From Mesostigma viride (Eukaryota > Streptophyta > Mesostigmatophyceae > Mesostigmatales > Mesostigmataceae), in assembly GCA_009746045.1 (NCBI GenBank), contig RPFO01000436.1, positions 821,127 through 883,126 of the forward strand: a DNA stretch of 62,000 bases, read 5' to 3'. Below the pieces are notes generated by a model. It was given only the letters and a program-made list of their open reading frames with translations. It was not told where the DNA came from and ran no database searches. Shown in pieces: positions 7,494 to 15,499 of this stretch (within the stretch, counting starts at the first letter, position 1; each line of letters begins with the position of its first letter). A program made the position numbers and the translations under genes.

Positions 7494-7886
7494 ATGCCTC
7501 GCTGTTTCAGAAAAACGAAAGATGGCAGACAATGTCTCCTAACCGCTGCTCGCGGCTGCAAATCTTGCGCTACTCATCTGGCTTGTTCCGCGAGAAGGAG
7601 GAACACGCATCGAGCTAAGGCTACAGCGCCATCGAGAAAGATAGCTCTCGAAGATGGCCCGCCTCTCGCCGAGGGCGTGTGGGATAGTATCCCGACAGAC
7701 ATCGCTCGCAAAATCGCGAAACAGGCGGGACAGCCAATGATCGACCCGCGCGTGATGCAGGCAGGAATGAAGGGGTTGCTAAAAATAAAGCAGCAAGAGG
7801 TGAAAGAGCCCTTACGAAAGTTTCAGGAAAGTCGAAAAAATACATTAAAGTTTCGCCCGAATCAACGGCATTGTTTAAACAGCTGA
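7494..7886 (+). CDS. Zinc-knuckle plus F-box-like N-terminal part, probably fused to the downstream SprT-like protein
   Basis: Encodes 130 residues. MPRCFRKTKDGRQC...CKSCATH is the family zinc-knuckle (C-x8-GxxC...C-x2-H). After a basic linker, GVWDSIPTDIARKIAKQAG resembles the first helix of an F-box. From about residue 112 the sequence loses sense. The plus-two frame, open well before its first start codon, continues with a plausible sequence (KKYIKVSPESTALFKQL). One extra A in the A6 run at 7835-7840 would connect it to the metalloprotease frame that ends at 9250. I therefore read 7494-9250 as one gene, frame-broken either in nature or in the assembly. Confidence 0.6.
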   Translation: MPRCFRKTKDGRQCLLTAARGCKSCATHLACSARRRNTHRAKATAPSRKIALEDGPPLAEGVWDSIPTDIARKIAKQAGQPMIDPRVMQAGMKGLLKIKQQEVKEPLRKFQESRKNTLKFRPNQRHCLNS

Positions 7887-9250
7887 CGAAAATAAGCCCG
7901 TTGTTTGACAAACTTGATCGGAAGAACTACCTCCTCGACGGTAACCGAATGTTACAAGATAAAATCGACACACGCATGTTTATGGAGCGGGAAAGAGAGC
8001 CTAACGACATAAAGACGTGGTTTAACCCCAAAACAAAACGTTTTGAAGAGCCGGATCCGAACGTCGAGTATTTCGAAAATGCGACAGCTGGGCTTCTTCC
8101 GCATGAATATCCGTTTCAAAACCGAGAAGAGTTCATACGTGGCAGGGACGAGTATTTGAAGCAGCTGGAACGGGAAGGGAGAAGTCTTTACGACGAACCC
8201 CGTCGCAGAGGAGCCCATTTCAACCGTTTGCCTTCATCGGACACGTTCCTAAAAGTAGACCATTCTCTGAAAACCCTTGACGATCTTCGAATCCCGATGA
8301 AAAATGTCGTGAGAGAAATGGAAGAGAGGTTAAAAAAAAATCGTAACGGCCTCGTGAAGAACGGGAAACTCGACATTAACGACGATGATATTGATATAAT
8401 TGCTCACGTGCTGAACAAACACATGTTTGGGGGTGGGTTTCCCGTGAAAGATGTCGCTTTCCAGTTTGAACCAGAGAGTCTGAATAAGCATATCATACAA
8501 GCATCTGGTAAAGGAGACCACTGGGCAATCAACATGCGCGATGGCAAATATATCGCTTTGAACAAGAAAGCTTTCTTGAAATCATTTGCACCTGAAAACC
8601 CGAAAGACAGGACCTATCAAGATAGTATACTACCTGAATCACAAATGGAGTTCTTGGCGCGAATAATGGCTCACGAGATGGTGCACACGATCCAAATAAA
8701 CACGAGAGACAGGGACGGAAACCCGGATAAAGATTTTAAGTACGAATCTCACGGTCCTGTGTTTGAAAAACTAAACCAACTTTATCTAGGAACTTTGAAC
8801 AACGGAGTTTTCAAAAGCAGCAGACGAGAAACTCGCGAACAAATGGAAAAGGATAGGCGAGAAGCGCGAATGAGGATGTATTTTGATCCCGCTCGCAAAA
8901 ACAAAGCGTCCACAAAAGCCTTCCGGCAAGAACAACGCGAATATCAGGTAGCCGAAGAGAAGGAGTGGGGGGTACCAGAATTAGCCGAAGAACGGAAAGC
9001 GCGCATGCAAGAGCGAAATAAAACCATTCCGGCGGAAACCATGAAAGAGAAGCACGGCGAAGAGTTTTGGTACCCTTTATCCGGCGGCAAACTGGATGAT
9101 ATCGAGTATACAGGGACGGATGGTTACGAGGACGCGGAGGAAAGACAAGAAAGTGACAGCAGTGACGACGAATTTCACGATGCGCCGGCTGGCCAAAAAC
9201 GAGTGCGTAAAAACGCGCGAACTCGAAAACGCGCCACCTGCAAAAAATAG
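7871..9250 (+). CDS. SprT-like zinc metalloprotease domain protein
   Basis: Encodes 459 residues from a TTG at 7871; there is no nearby ATG, which supports fusion to the upstream zinc-knuckle frame. Residues 268-272 are HEMVH and residue 294 is the His of SHGPVF. HExxH followed some 20 residues later by H-G-P-x-F is the SprT/Spartan pattern, where three His bind zinc and Glu is catalytic. Cellular SprT proteases degrade DNA-protein crosslinks during replication. The preceding region is helical and charged. The C-terminal third is a Glu/Arg-rich helix, then an acidic Ser/Asp stretch and a very basic end (RVRKNARTRKRATCKK), which may bind DNA. It is intronless. The catalytic assignment is strong by motif; the biological role is inferred. 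Confidence 0.7.
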   Translation: MFKQLTKISPLFDKLDRKNYLLDGNRMLQDKIDTRMFMEREREPNDIKTWFNPKTKRFEEPDPNVEYFENATAGLLPHEYPFQNREEFIRGRDEYLKQLEREGRSLYDEPRRRGAHFNRLPSSDTFLKVDHSLKTLDDLRIPMKNVVREMEERLKKNRNGLVKNGKLDINDDDIDIIAHVLNKHMFGGGFPVKDVAFQFEPESLNKHIIQASGKGDHWAINMRDGKYIALNKKAFLKSFAPENPKDRTYQDSILPESQMEFLARIMAHEMVHTIQINTRDRDGNPDKDFKYESHGPVFEKLNQLYLGTLNNGVFKSSRRETREQMEKDRREARMRMYFDPARKNKASTKAFRQEQREYQVAEEKEWGVPELAEERKARMQERNKTIPAETMKEKHGEEFWYPLSGGKLDDIEYTGTDGYEDAEERQESDSSDDEFHDAPAGQKRVRKNARTRKRATCKK

Positions 9251-9299
9251 CCCCCTAAACCCCTTGGGTCCCTCCCAGGCCCCCCTGCGGTGCACCGTC

Positions 9300-9588
9300 T
9301 CTGGGTCGTCCCGTGGTACCGTAACGGCTGGCGGTCGGCGCGTAACCGCCGTTTAGTCCGTCCGTAACCGCGGCCCGGCACGGGAAGTAACGGTTTTCGG
9401 AGGAGACGTGGCGCGTCTCGCGCCCGAATAAGTGTCCACGGACACGTAACGGAACCTAACCGCCGACCGCGTAATTTTTTCACGCGGCGAGGCGAGCACC
9501 GCGCGGGTATAAAACCCCGCCGCCCTCCTCGTCGCACGCACTCTCGCTCTCTCTCTCTCACGCTCTCGAACCCTTTCCATTTCCTGCC
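9300..9588 (+). promoter_or_regulatory. Promoter region with TATAAAA and CCCGTGG/GTAAC motifs
   Basis: GGGTATAAAACCC is centred on 9508-9514, 81 nt before the ATG at 9589, followed by a CT-rich leader (CTCTCGCTCTCTCTCTCTCAC). Upstream, CGTAAC(C/G)G occurs repeatedly, and CCCGTGG and GTCCACGGACAC occur between 9310 and 9450. The same combination stands before the genes starting at 13512, 14233 and 15500, so these are probably shared promoter elements. Confidence 0.6.
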
Positions 9589-10326
9589 ATGGCGACTGCG
9601 GCCTGCCGCGATTGCGGCCTGCGTTTCCCGAAGGACAGCGACGAGTTCCTCCCCAAGCGCGGTTGCAAGCGCACGAGTCGCTGTTCCAAGTGCCGCTCCA
9701 AACGCCTCGCCAACGCAAAGCGCAACAAGGCCGAGAAGCAGAGGATGGAGGAGGAGCTATGGCAGCGGATGAAGCACGAAATGGGGCTCTTCGAAACGCC
9801 CCGTGACGAGAACTTCCCCGCCCCCAAGAAGGTGTGCGTTCCCTCCCGCCGCCGCCGCGATTTCAAGCCCCCGCACGACGGGATGGGCGCCAGAGTCAAG
9901 GATCTGCCCAGACTCTCCATGCGGTGCTCCGATTTCTCTCGCGGCAACCCGCTTGCCGCCTGGGTGGTGACTCGCGACGAGATTTTGGGCCGCGAAAACG
10001 CCGCTCGCGAGCTGGAGAATGCCCGTTTGGCCCGGATGGACAGGGAAAATCGCGAGGCCCCCGTTTCTGTCGACCAAGTCGAGGAGGAGGAGCAGGAGGA
10101 GGAGGAGCAGGCTCCTTCCGATCACGAGATGAGCGATTTCGAAGGCTCCGTCCCCTCGTACTCTTACACCTCCTCCGAGGAGGAGGAGGTGGGGAGCAAG
10201 TCCCCCCGCCAGGATCTGGACGTGGATGACACGTTCTTCGGCTGCAACTTTGACGATCTGGACTTGGATGCCACCTTCGATCCGTGCAAGAGCCTGCACG
10301 AGATGGCCGCCTCTGTCAAACTGTGA
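9589..10326 (+). CDS. Zinc-ribbon protein with acidic C-terminus, possible transcription regulator
   Basis: Encodes 245 residues. Residues 6-37 hold C-x2-C...C-x2-C (CRDCG ... CSKC) followed by a strongly basic helix (RSKRLANAKRNKAEKQR), a four-Cys ribbon of the kind seen in many phage and viral DNA-associated proteins. The middle is basic. From residue 155 on it is very acidic (runs of Glu, then SSEEEE and DDTFFG..FDDLDLD), like an activation domain with bulky hydrophobics between acids. This order (zinc ribbon, basic, acidic) suggests a transcription activator, which would fit a block of genes with a common promoter. That is inference. GC content is clearly higher than in the genes before 9.2 kb. 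The ATG sits behind a good TATA box. Confidence 0.6.
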   Translation: MATAACRDCGLRFPKDSDEFLPKRGCKRTSRCSKCRSKRLANAKRNKAEKQRMEEELWQRMKHEMGLFETPRDENFPAPKKVCVPSRRRRDFKPPHDGMGARVKDLPRLSMRCSDFSRGNPLAAWVVTRDEILGRENAARELENARLARMDRENREAPVSVDQVEEEEQEEEEQAPSDHEMSDFEGSVPSYSYTSSEEEEVGSKSPRQDLDVDDTFFGCNFDDLDLDATFDPCKSLHEMAASVKL

Positions 10327-10439
10327 ATACTGTGGGGAATAGACCTCTGTCAGCCCCTCTCTCCTATTTATTAAACTCGTAATCCTATTTTTAATGCAAA
10401 CTCGACTTGTGTCTCAAACATGCGTGCCCACAATGAGTC

Positions 10440-11750
10440 TTCTCTAATTCTGGCATAGGGGGTGGAGATGGAGATAGTGGAGATGCATCTCCATACCCCC
10501 CCTCCCTTCTCCCAAAACTTTTCTGGCAGGAAATACTCATGCAAATTCCAATATTGTCCCGTGGAATCCTAACTGTCCAATTATAAGTATTTTACGCGAT
10601 GGTGACGCGTGACAGCATAAGAGGATGCGCGGGGCGGTGGAGATAGTGGAGATAGTGGAGATTCATCTCCATCCCCCCCCTCCTCTCGAAAAACTTTCCC
10701 GGGCGGTGACGGAGTGGAGATAGTGGAGATAGAGGTGGAGATAGGTACCTCCACGACTTTGACCTTTGTGTTTTGAAAAGGAGAAGGATTTTGGAGGAAA
10801 CCGATAGCGGGATGCGATCAGGCGACTCTCTGGCTTTCCGTGCCCGCCCCTCTCTCGACCCAGTTCCCACCGGGCGGGGAGAATTCTCGGCATTCGACAG
10901 AGTGGAGATAGTGGAGATAGTGGAGATTCATCTCCATACCCCCCCCTCCCTTGAAAAACTTTTTCCTGGACCAGAGTCTCGCATCTGCCGCCAAGCCCTG
11001 TCTCTCTGCTGCCCATAAAATTTTGCATATTTACAACTATTTCTCTCTGCTGCCCATAAAATTTTGTATATATTCCACGGGAAGTATAAAAGTTTCCCTC
11101 TGCTGCCCATAAAATTTTGTATATATTCCACGGGAAGTATAAAAGTTTCCCTCTGCTGCCCATAAAATTTTGTATATATTCCACGGGAAGTATAAAAGTT
11201 TCTCTCTGCTGCCCATAAAATTTTGTATATTTACAACTATTTCTCTCTGCTGCCCATAAAATTTTATGTATATTCATAGCATTTCCCGGCACCTGCCAGC
11301 GCAGAGACTGCATTCCGTTCCAGCCAAAAAAGTTTTTCGAAGGAGGGGGGGGTATGGAGATGCATCTCCACTATCTCCACTATCTCCACTCCGTGGAACC
11401 CCGAGGACTGGCTCTCGAGCATCGAGAAACTTGTCATGAAACCCGGTTTATCAGAATCCTAGAGACTCCCCCGATCCGATCCCGCTGTCCCTTTCCTCCA
11501 AAATCCTTCTCCTTTTCGAAACACAAAGGTCAAAGTGGTGGAGGTACCTATCTCCACCTCCATCTCCACTATCTCCACCCCGTGCTGGCTTCTGTCACCA
11601 TCGCGTAAAATACTTGGAATTGGACAGTTAGGATTCCACGGGACAATATTGGAATTTGCGTGAGTATTTCCTGCCAGAAAAGTTTTAGGAGAAGGGAGGG
11701 GGGGTATGGAGATGAATCTCCACTATCTCCATCTCCACTCCACACTGCCG
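10440..11750. repeat. Large imperfect inverted repeat (about 1.3 kb)
   Basis: Three segments of the left side recur inverted and in mirror order on the right: 10450-10610 with 11590-11745, 10715-10835 with 11455-11580, and 10880-10990 with 11325-11410. Shared landmarks are TCTGGCAGGAAATACTC, ACCTTTGTGTTT followed by GAAAAGGAGAAGG, and GTGGAGATAGTGGAGA units. The left arm has one extra module (about 10620-10715). The centre (11009-11280) is a tandem array. No coding sequence is convincing; open frames here are read through repeats. It could be a replication origin, a recombination product or a fold-back element. Confidence 0.75.
11009..11280 (+). repeat. Tandem array at the centre of the inverted repeat, units with TATAAAA
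   Basis: Six copies of CTCTGCTGCCCATAAAATTTT followed by one of two tails: a long tail (GTATATATTCCACGGG, then AAGTATAAAAG), in three consecutive copies, and a short tail (TTTACAACTATTT, or a variant) in the outer copies. The order is short, long, long, long, short, variant, roughly symmetrical. Each long copy carries a TATAAAA and the complement of CCCGTGG. Confidence 0.8.
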
Positions 11751-11775
11751 CGGGCCTCGTCGCGCTTCTCGCATC

Positions 11776-11915
11776 TGTCACTCCCGTGGACTATGCTTGC
11801 GTATGTCACTCCTGTGGACTATGCTTGCGTCTGTCACTCCCGTGGACTATGCTTGCGTCTGTCACTCCTGTGGACTATGCTTGCGTCTGTCACTCCCGTG
11901 GACTATGCTTGCGTC
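11776..11915 (+). repeat. 28-bp tandem repeat, five copies
   Basis: Five perfect-length units of TGTCACTCCCGTGGACTATG then CTTGCGTC. Copies alternate between CCCGTGG and CCTGTGG, so the array looks like a 56-bp higher-order unit. The unit contains the CCCGTGGAC motif found in the promoters of the neighbouring genes. The repeat is open in all forward frames, which explains apparent short frames here. Confidence 0.85.
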
Positions 11916-12081
11916 TGTCACCTACCTAGGCTGTTTAGGACTTGTGTTTTTTCGCGAAAGTTTGGGTGACTCATTGTTGAGATTGGGCTCATTGTTGGAC
12001 TTGTGTTTTTTCATTAAAAAATAAAGGATAGATTACACCCCGTCACGGGGCTAGACTAAGTGTGTACGAGGACTTCTTAAT

Positions 12082-13512
12082 TTACACAACCCTGGCCACC
12101 TTGGCGCGAGAACGGGTCACCATCTTCTCCATCTCCCCGCGCTTCCGCGAGGAGCTGCGCAGGATCATCTGTGTGATCTGCACGACCGGCGCCGCCTGCT
12201 CCACAGCCTGCACCACTGGCGCCTGCTCCTCCTGGCGCCACACGCAGAAGGCGGACGGAATGCCCTCTGCCTTCCTCCTCTCCTCCTGCAACATCTTCTC
12301 CTCGCGCTCCTTCTTCTCCTTCTGCCTCCTCTCCTCCTGCAGCTCCCTCTCCTCCTGCTCAAACAGCCTCGACAGCATCATGGTCTTGTGCATCAAGCGC
12401 TCGGCACGCATTTCTGCGACATCCTCCTTATCCATATATGTTTTCTTCTCGAAGTCCCCCAGCTCCTCCGAGAGTTCCTCCTGCAACCGCGCGTGGTAGA
12501 CCGGAAACTCGTACATGACCCTCTGCTCCAAAGGGATCGCAGCGCGCTCCTTCTTGATATCCGCCAGCACCGGGGTCAGGCACCAAGCGGGCAAGGCCCT
12601 GAACCCCTGGTGGACCCAATAGGGGACGTGCTCGGAGGCCTTCTCCATCCTCTCGGATTCCATCGGGTCCCGGGAGGGATTCCGCATGTGCACCTTGAAC
12701 CGGATATCCCTCAGCCTGCGAACGACTTCCTCCATGTTCTTGATCGCCGGCTTGATGCTCTCGCTGGTGTCGAGCTGCTCCTCCGAAGGCGCGGACATGT
12801 TGAATTCCATCCTGGACTTGGTAAGCATCCAGATGGGGTTGGAGTGCATCCTCGGGTTGTGGTTCACGAAGAACTTCAAAGCGGAAGGCCTGCCCCCGTC
12901 GCAGTCGATGGAGTACCTCGACGGAGTGTTCTTGAACTCCTTTTTGGCGTCTTCCGCCTCCATCATCTCGAGCCAGATGCGCCTCTCGTCGAAAAAGTCC
13001 TTCCTGCGCACCAGCTCCTTGATGTCCAGCTTCTGGCCCAGCTTCTCGGCGTCTTTGGCGCTCCTTGCGTGCATAAAGCCGTTCCAACAGATCTCCTTGG
13101 TGGTGTCGCAGAGGAGCTCGATCGTCTTCTCCCTCTGCATGTGCGCCTTCTCCACCAGCTCGTCGTTGAGGCCGAGCTCGATCTTGTCGTTCCAGTTCTT
13201 GGCGTCGCATGACCACGTAATGAAGGTACCCCGCGGAGTCGGCGTGGTGCGGATTTTGGGCGGCTCGTTGTAGAGCTGCACGGACTTCTGGAAAACGCTG
13301 CGAGCCTTCTTCAAGCCGTGAAGGGAGGTGCGATGGCGCTTGAACTTGTCGGTGGAAGGCCTCCCGCTGTACTCGTAGAGGAGAAAAGGGATAGGCTTCT
13401 TGCACATGCCGAAATGGGCCTCGCCTCTGGCCAGAAAAACTTCGCGCTTGAGGAAGATATCCCGCTCGCACAGGAGGATGGCGAGATCCGAGGGGCCTTG
13501 GTATTCCGCCAT
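12082..13512 (-). CDS. Hypothetical protein with C-terminal coiled coil
   Basis: From the ATG at 13512 it encodes 476 residues (MAEYQGPSDLAILLCERDIF...). The first 330 residues look globular with mixed helices and strands. Residues of about 370-440 form a Glu/Arg/Lys coiled coil (EEQERELQEERRQKEKKERE), and the end is basic (SRKRGEMEKMVTRSRAKVARV). On this strand a TATAAAA lies at 13593-13599, 87 nt upstream, followed by a CT-rich leader, so this start is favoured over the longer frame running to 13815. It is divergent from the gene at 14233, sharing the intergenic motif cluster. I recognise no family; a structural or DNA-associated role is speculation. Confidence 0.65.
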   Translation of the reverse strand: MAEYQGPSDLAILLCERDIFLKREVFLARGEAHFGMCKKPIPFLLYEYSGRPSTDKFKRHRTSLHGLKKARSVFQKSVQLYNEPPKIRTTPTPRGTFITWSCDAKNWNDKIELGLNDELVEKAHMQREKTIELLCDTTKEICWNGFMHARSAKDAEKLGQKLDIKELVRRKDFFDERRIWLEMMEAEDAKKEFKNTPSRYSIDCDGGRPSALKFFVNHNPRMHSNPIWMLTKSRMEFNMSAPSEEQLDTSESIKPAIKNMEEVVRRLRDIRFKVHMRNPSRDPMESERMEKASEHVPYWVHQGFRALPAWCLTPVLADIKKERAAIPLEQRVMYEFPVYHARLQEELSEELGDFEKKTYMDKEDVAEMRAERLMHKTMMLSRLFEQEERELQEERRQKEKKEREEKMLQEERRKAEGIPSAFCVWRQEEQAPVVQAVEQAAPVVQITQMILRSSSRKRGEMEKMVTRSRAKVARVV

Positions 13513-13592
13513 AGCTGCGAAAGTGTGAGAGGAGAGTGTTGGGTGCGTTGAGCGAGTGGGATGCGAGTGGCGAGACGAGGTGGGGAGGCGCC

Positions 13593-14158
13593 TTTTATAC
13601 CTTGCTGCCACTCCTTGACGAGATCTCCCGTGGTCGAGTGCTGAAGTCCGCATATCGCTTCGTGGCGAGCCACGAGCCGCTAGATAGGCGCGTGCAACCG
13701 TAACCGTCGTCGTAACCGCGCAAAAGTGTCCCCGTGGACACTGGCGACCACGGGAATTTTTTCTTCTAGAAGCGTAACCGTAAATATCTTGTCCCCGTGG
13801 ACCGTGGAAGGCCACGGGATTTTTTCCGCGGCGGCGTAACCGTAACTATCCGATTCCGTAACCGCGCAAAAGCTTCCCCGTGGACAAAGTAACCGCCGGA
13901 TATTTTTCCCCGTGGCTGCGTGGCCGCGAAAACCCTGTCCCCGTGGACAACGTAACTGCCAGATATTTTCCCCGTGGTTCCGTAACCGCAAAAACCCTGT
14001 CCCCGTGGACAAAGTAACCGCCGGAAAGTTCTCCCGTGGCAGCGTGGCCGCGAAAATAAATATCCCCGTGGTGGACCGCGGCCCGGTAACGGCCGAAAAG
14101 TGGCTACGTGGCTAATTCAGCACCTTGTAACCGCCGCGGCGGCCTGGAAGGTATAAAA
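13593..14158. promoter_or_regulatory. Divergent promoter region with repeated CCCCGTGGAC and GTAACCG modules
   Basis: Two TATA boxes point outward: TTTTATA (complement) at 13593-13599 and TATAAAA at 14152-14158. Between them a module of about 30-45 bp repeats five or more times: CCCCGTGGACAA, AGTAACCGCC, then GATATTTTCCCCGTGG with variation. GTAACCG and CCCGTGG are the invariant cores. A shared regulator acting on both genes is the obvious inference. Confidence 0.65.
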
Positions 14159-14232
14159 CCCGGTGCACGACCACGGGGCTCTCACCTCGCTCTCACTAGC
14201 ACCTGATATCTAACTCTCTCTCTCTCTCAGCT

Positions 14233-15114
14233 ATGGCCGACCAGATCGTTTCTCAAGTGTACCAAGTCCCAGAGCTTTACGAACTCCGTGAGAAAACGGA
14301 TCCATTTGGTGACTTCTCCGAGTTCAGGGTCTTGTGCGTGGGGGAGTTCGCTGAGGTGGGTCAACTGGTGGCTCAAACCAAGCTAACGGGGATGAGGGCC
14401 ATGACCAAGGTGACAGCTCGCGTTATGGATCAATTTGCAGTAATGGGGGGCTTTCCAAACTCTTTGGAAATGCTTTTTGCCCACTGCGCGCTCGTTTCCC
14501 CGACTCAGCTCAAGAACGGCCGTTCTGTGCCCTCTCATGAGTGGACCATGCTGCCCAGGAAAAAAAATGAAGAGCCCGTTCTTCAGAAGATAAGGCCTTT
14601 CGCCTCTGAAGCGTTTTGGCATCATGCATTGGATCCGATTGGCAACCCGATTCCGCTCCAAGTCAACTTCCCCGTATCCGCCCAGCAGCCTGATCCGATT
14701 CTCAAGGTGGGCATCATCTGGGCTCCGGCCTACTCCGTGAAGGATTGGTCTGTGATGTTCAACGTTGCCCAGGCGGATATGGTTCCCTCCGCCCCCGGCG
14801 CGCCGAAGACGCGCTTGGAGAAAGTTCATGCCAAGTTTCACCTCCCCATGCCCGGTTCATGGACGCCTATCACCACGTACCTGACTTCCGCTAGCCAGCT
14901 CGAGGAAACCCCTGCAAAAATCAAGGAAATTCAACTCAAGACTCAGGCGGCTTGGGGGGAGATTCAGGATGCTGAGAAACGTGCCTGGCAGGAGCAGTGC
15001 CAGAGGATCCGCGAAGACCACATTGCTAGGATGCAGGCCGAGATTGCCAAGGCCAATCCTTCCACTGAAATTGTCGTTGCTGGAAAGCAAGTGGATGTAT
15101 CTCTGGTTCAGTAA
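14233..15114 (+). CDS. Hypothetical protein, 293 residues
   Basis: Encodes 293 residues starting MADQIVSQVYQVPELYEL. The first 220 look globular and rich in hydrophobics, with a motif-like LKVGIIWAPAYSVKDWSVMF. The C-terminal 70 residues are a charged helix (KIKEIQLKTQAAWGEIQDAEKRAWQEQ). There is no signal peptide or membrane segment, and no family is recognised. The TATA box is exactly 81 nt before the ATG, as for the gene at 9589, and the leader is CT-rich (CTCTCTCTCTCTCTCAGCT). The stop is followed by an AT-rich stretch that may hold the transcript end. Strong promoter and abundant-protein-like composition could fit a virion or structural protein, but nothing shows this. Confidence 0.65.
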   Translation: MADQIVSQVYQVPELYELREKTDPFGDFSEFRVLCVGEFAEVGQLVAQTKLTGMRAMTKVTARVMDQFAVMGGFPNSLEMLFAHCALVSPTQLKNGRSVPSHEWTMLPRKKNEEPVLQKIRPFASEAFWHHALDPIGNPIPLQVNFPVSAQQPDPILKVGIIWAPAYSVKDWSVMFNVAQADMVPSAPGAPKTRLEKVHAKFHLPMPGSWTPITTYLTSASQLEETPAKIKEIQLKTQAAWGEIQDAEKRAWQEQCQRIREDHIARMQAEIAKANPSTEIVVAGKQVDVSLVQ

Positions 15115-15234
15115 ATGATCCTTGTGTATTATTTTTATTAATGAAAAACCATTTTCACACAAACTTGAATACCAACAATGAGTCAAACACAATTGCATGC
15201 CAAGTGGCAAATTACTTCAATTAGTATTCCGGGA

Positions 15235-15499
15235 CGGGGTCCGTACACTAGCCGTAATCTGTAACTGAAACCCTGTGGATAAGCCCGTACGGCGTCGCGT
15301 CGTTTGTAACCGAATTCCCGTGGATAAGGCCGTATAGCGCCGCGCCGCTCGTAACCGAAATCCAGTGGATAAGTAACCGAAACTCTGTGTCCCCGTGGAC
15401 AGCCGCTCCCGAGAGGTACAAAGACTCCAAGTTTGCGACTTGTTTCCCATCTCGCTCTCGTTTTCTCTCGCGCAATCCCTCTCGCACTCTCATCCATCC
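15235..15499 (+). promoter_or_regulatory. Promoter region with GTGGATAAG repeats
   Basis: Between 15250 and 15400 a unit like GTAACCGAAA, TCCCGTGGATAAG repeats four times at about 45-bp spacing, and a CCCCGTGGACAG follows. AGGTACAAAG near 15413 takes the TATA position, 86 nt before the ATG at 15500, followed by a CT-rich leader. Same arrangement as the other three GC-rich genes. Confidence 0.55.

Noticed and set aside
11009-11915. CRISPR-like array, because of regular direct repeats.
   Set aside because: The units are contiguous or nearly so, without unique spacers, and the context is eukaryotic or viral without cas genes.
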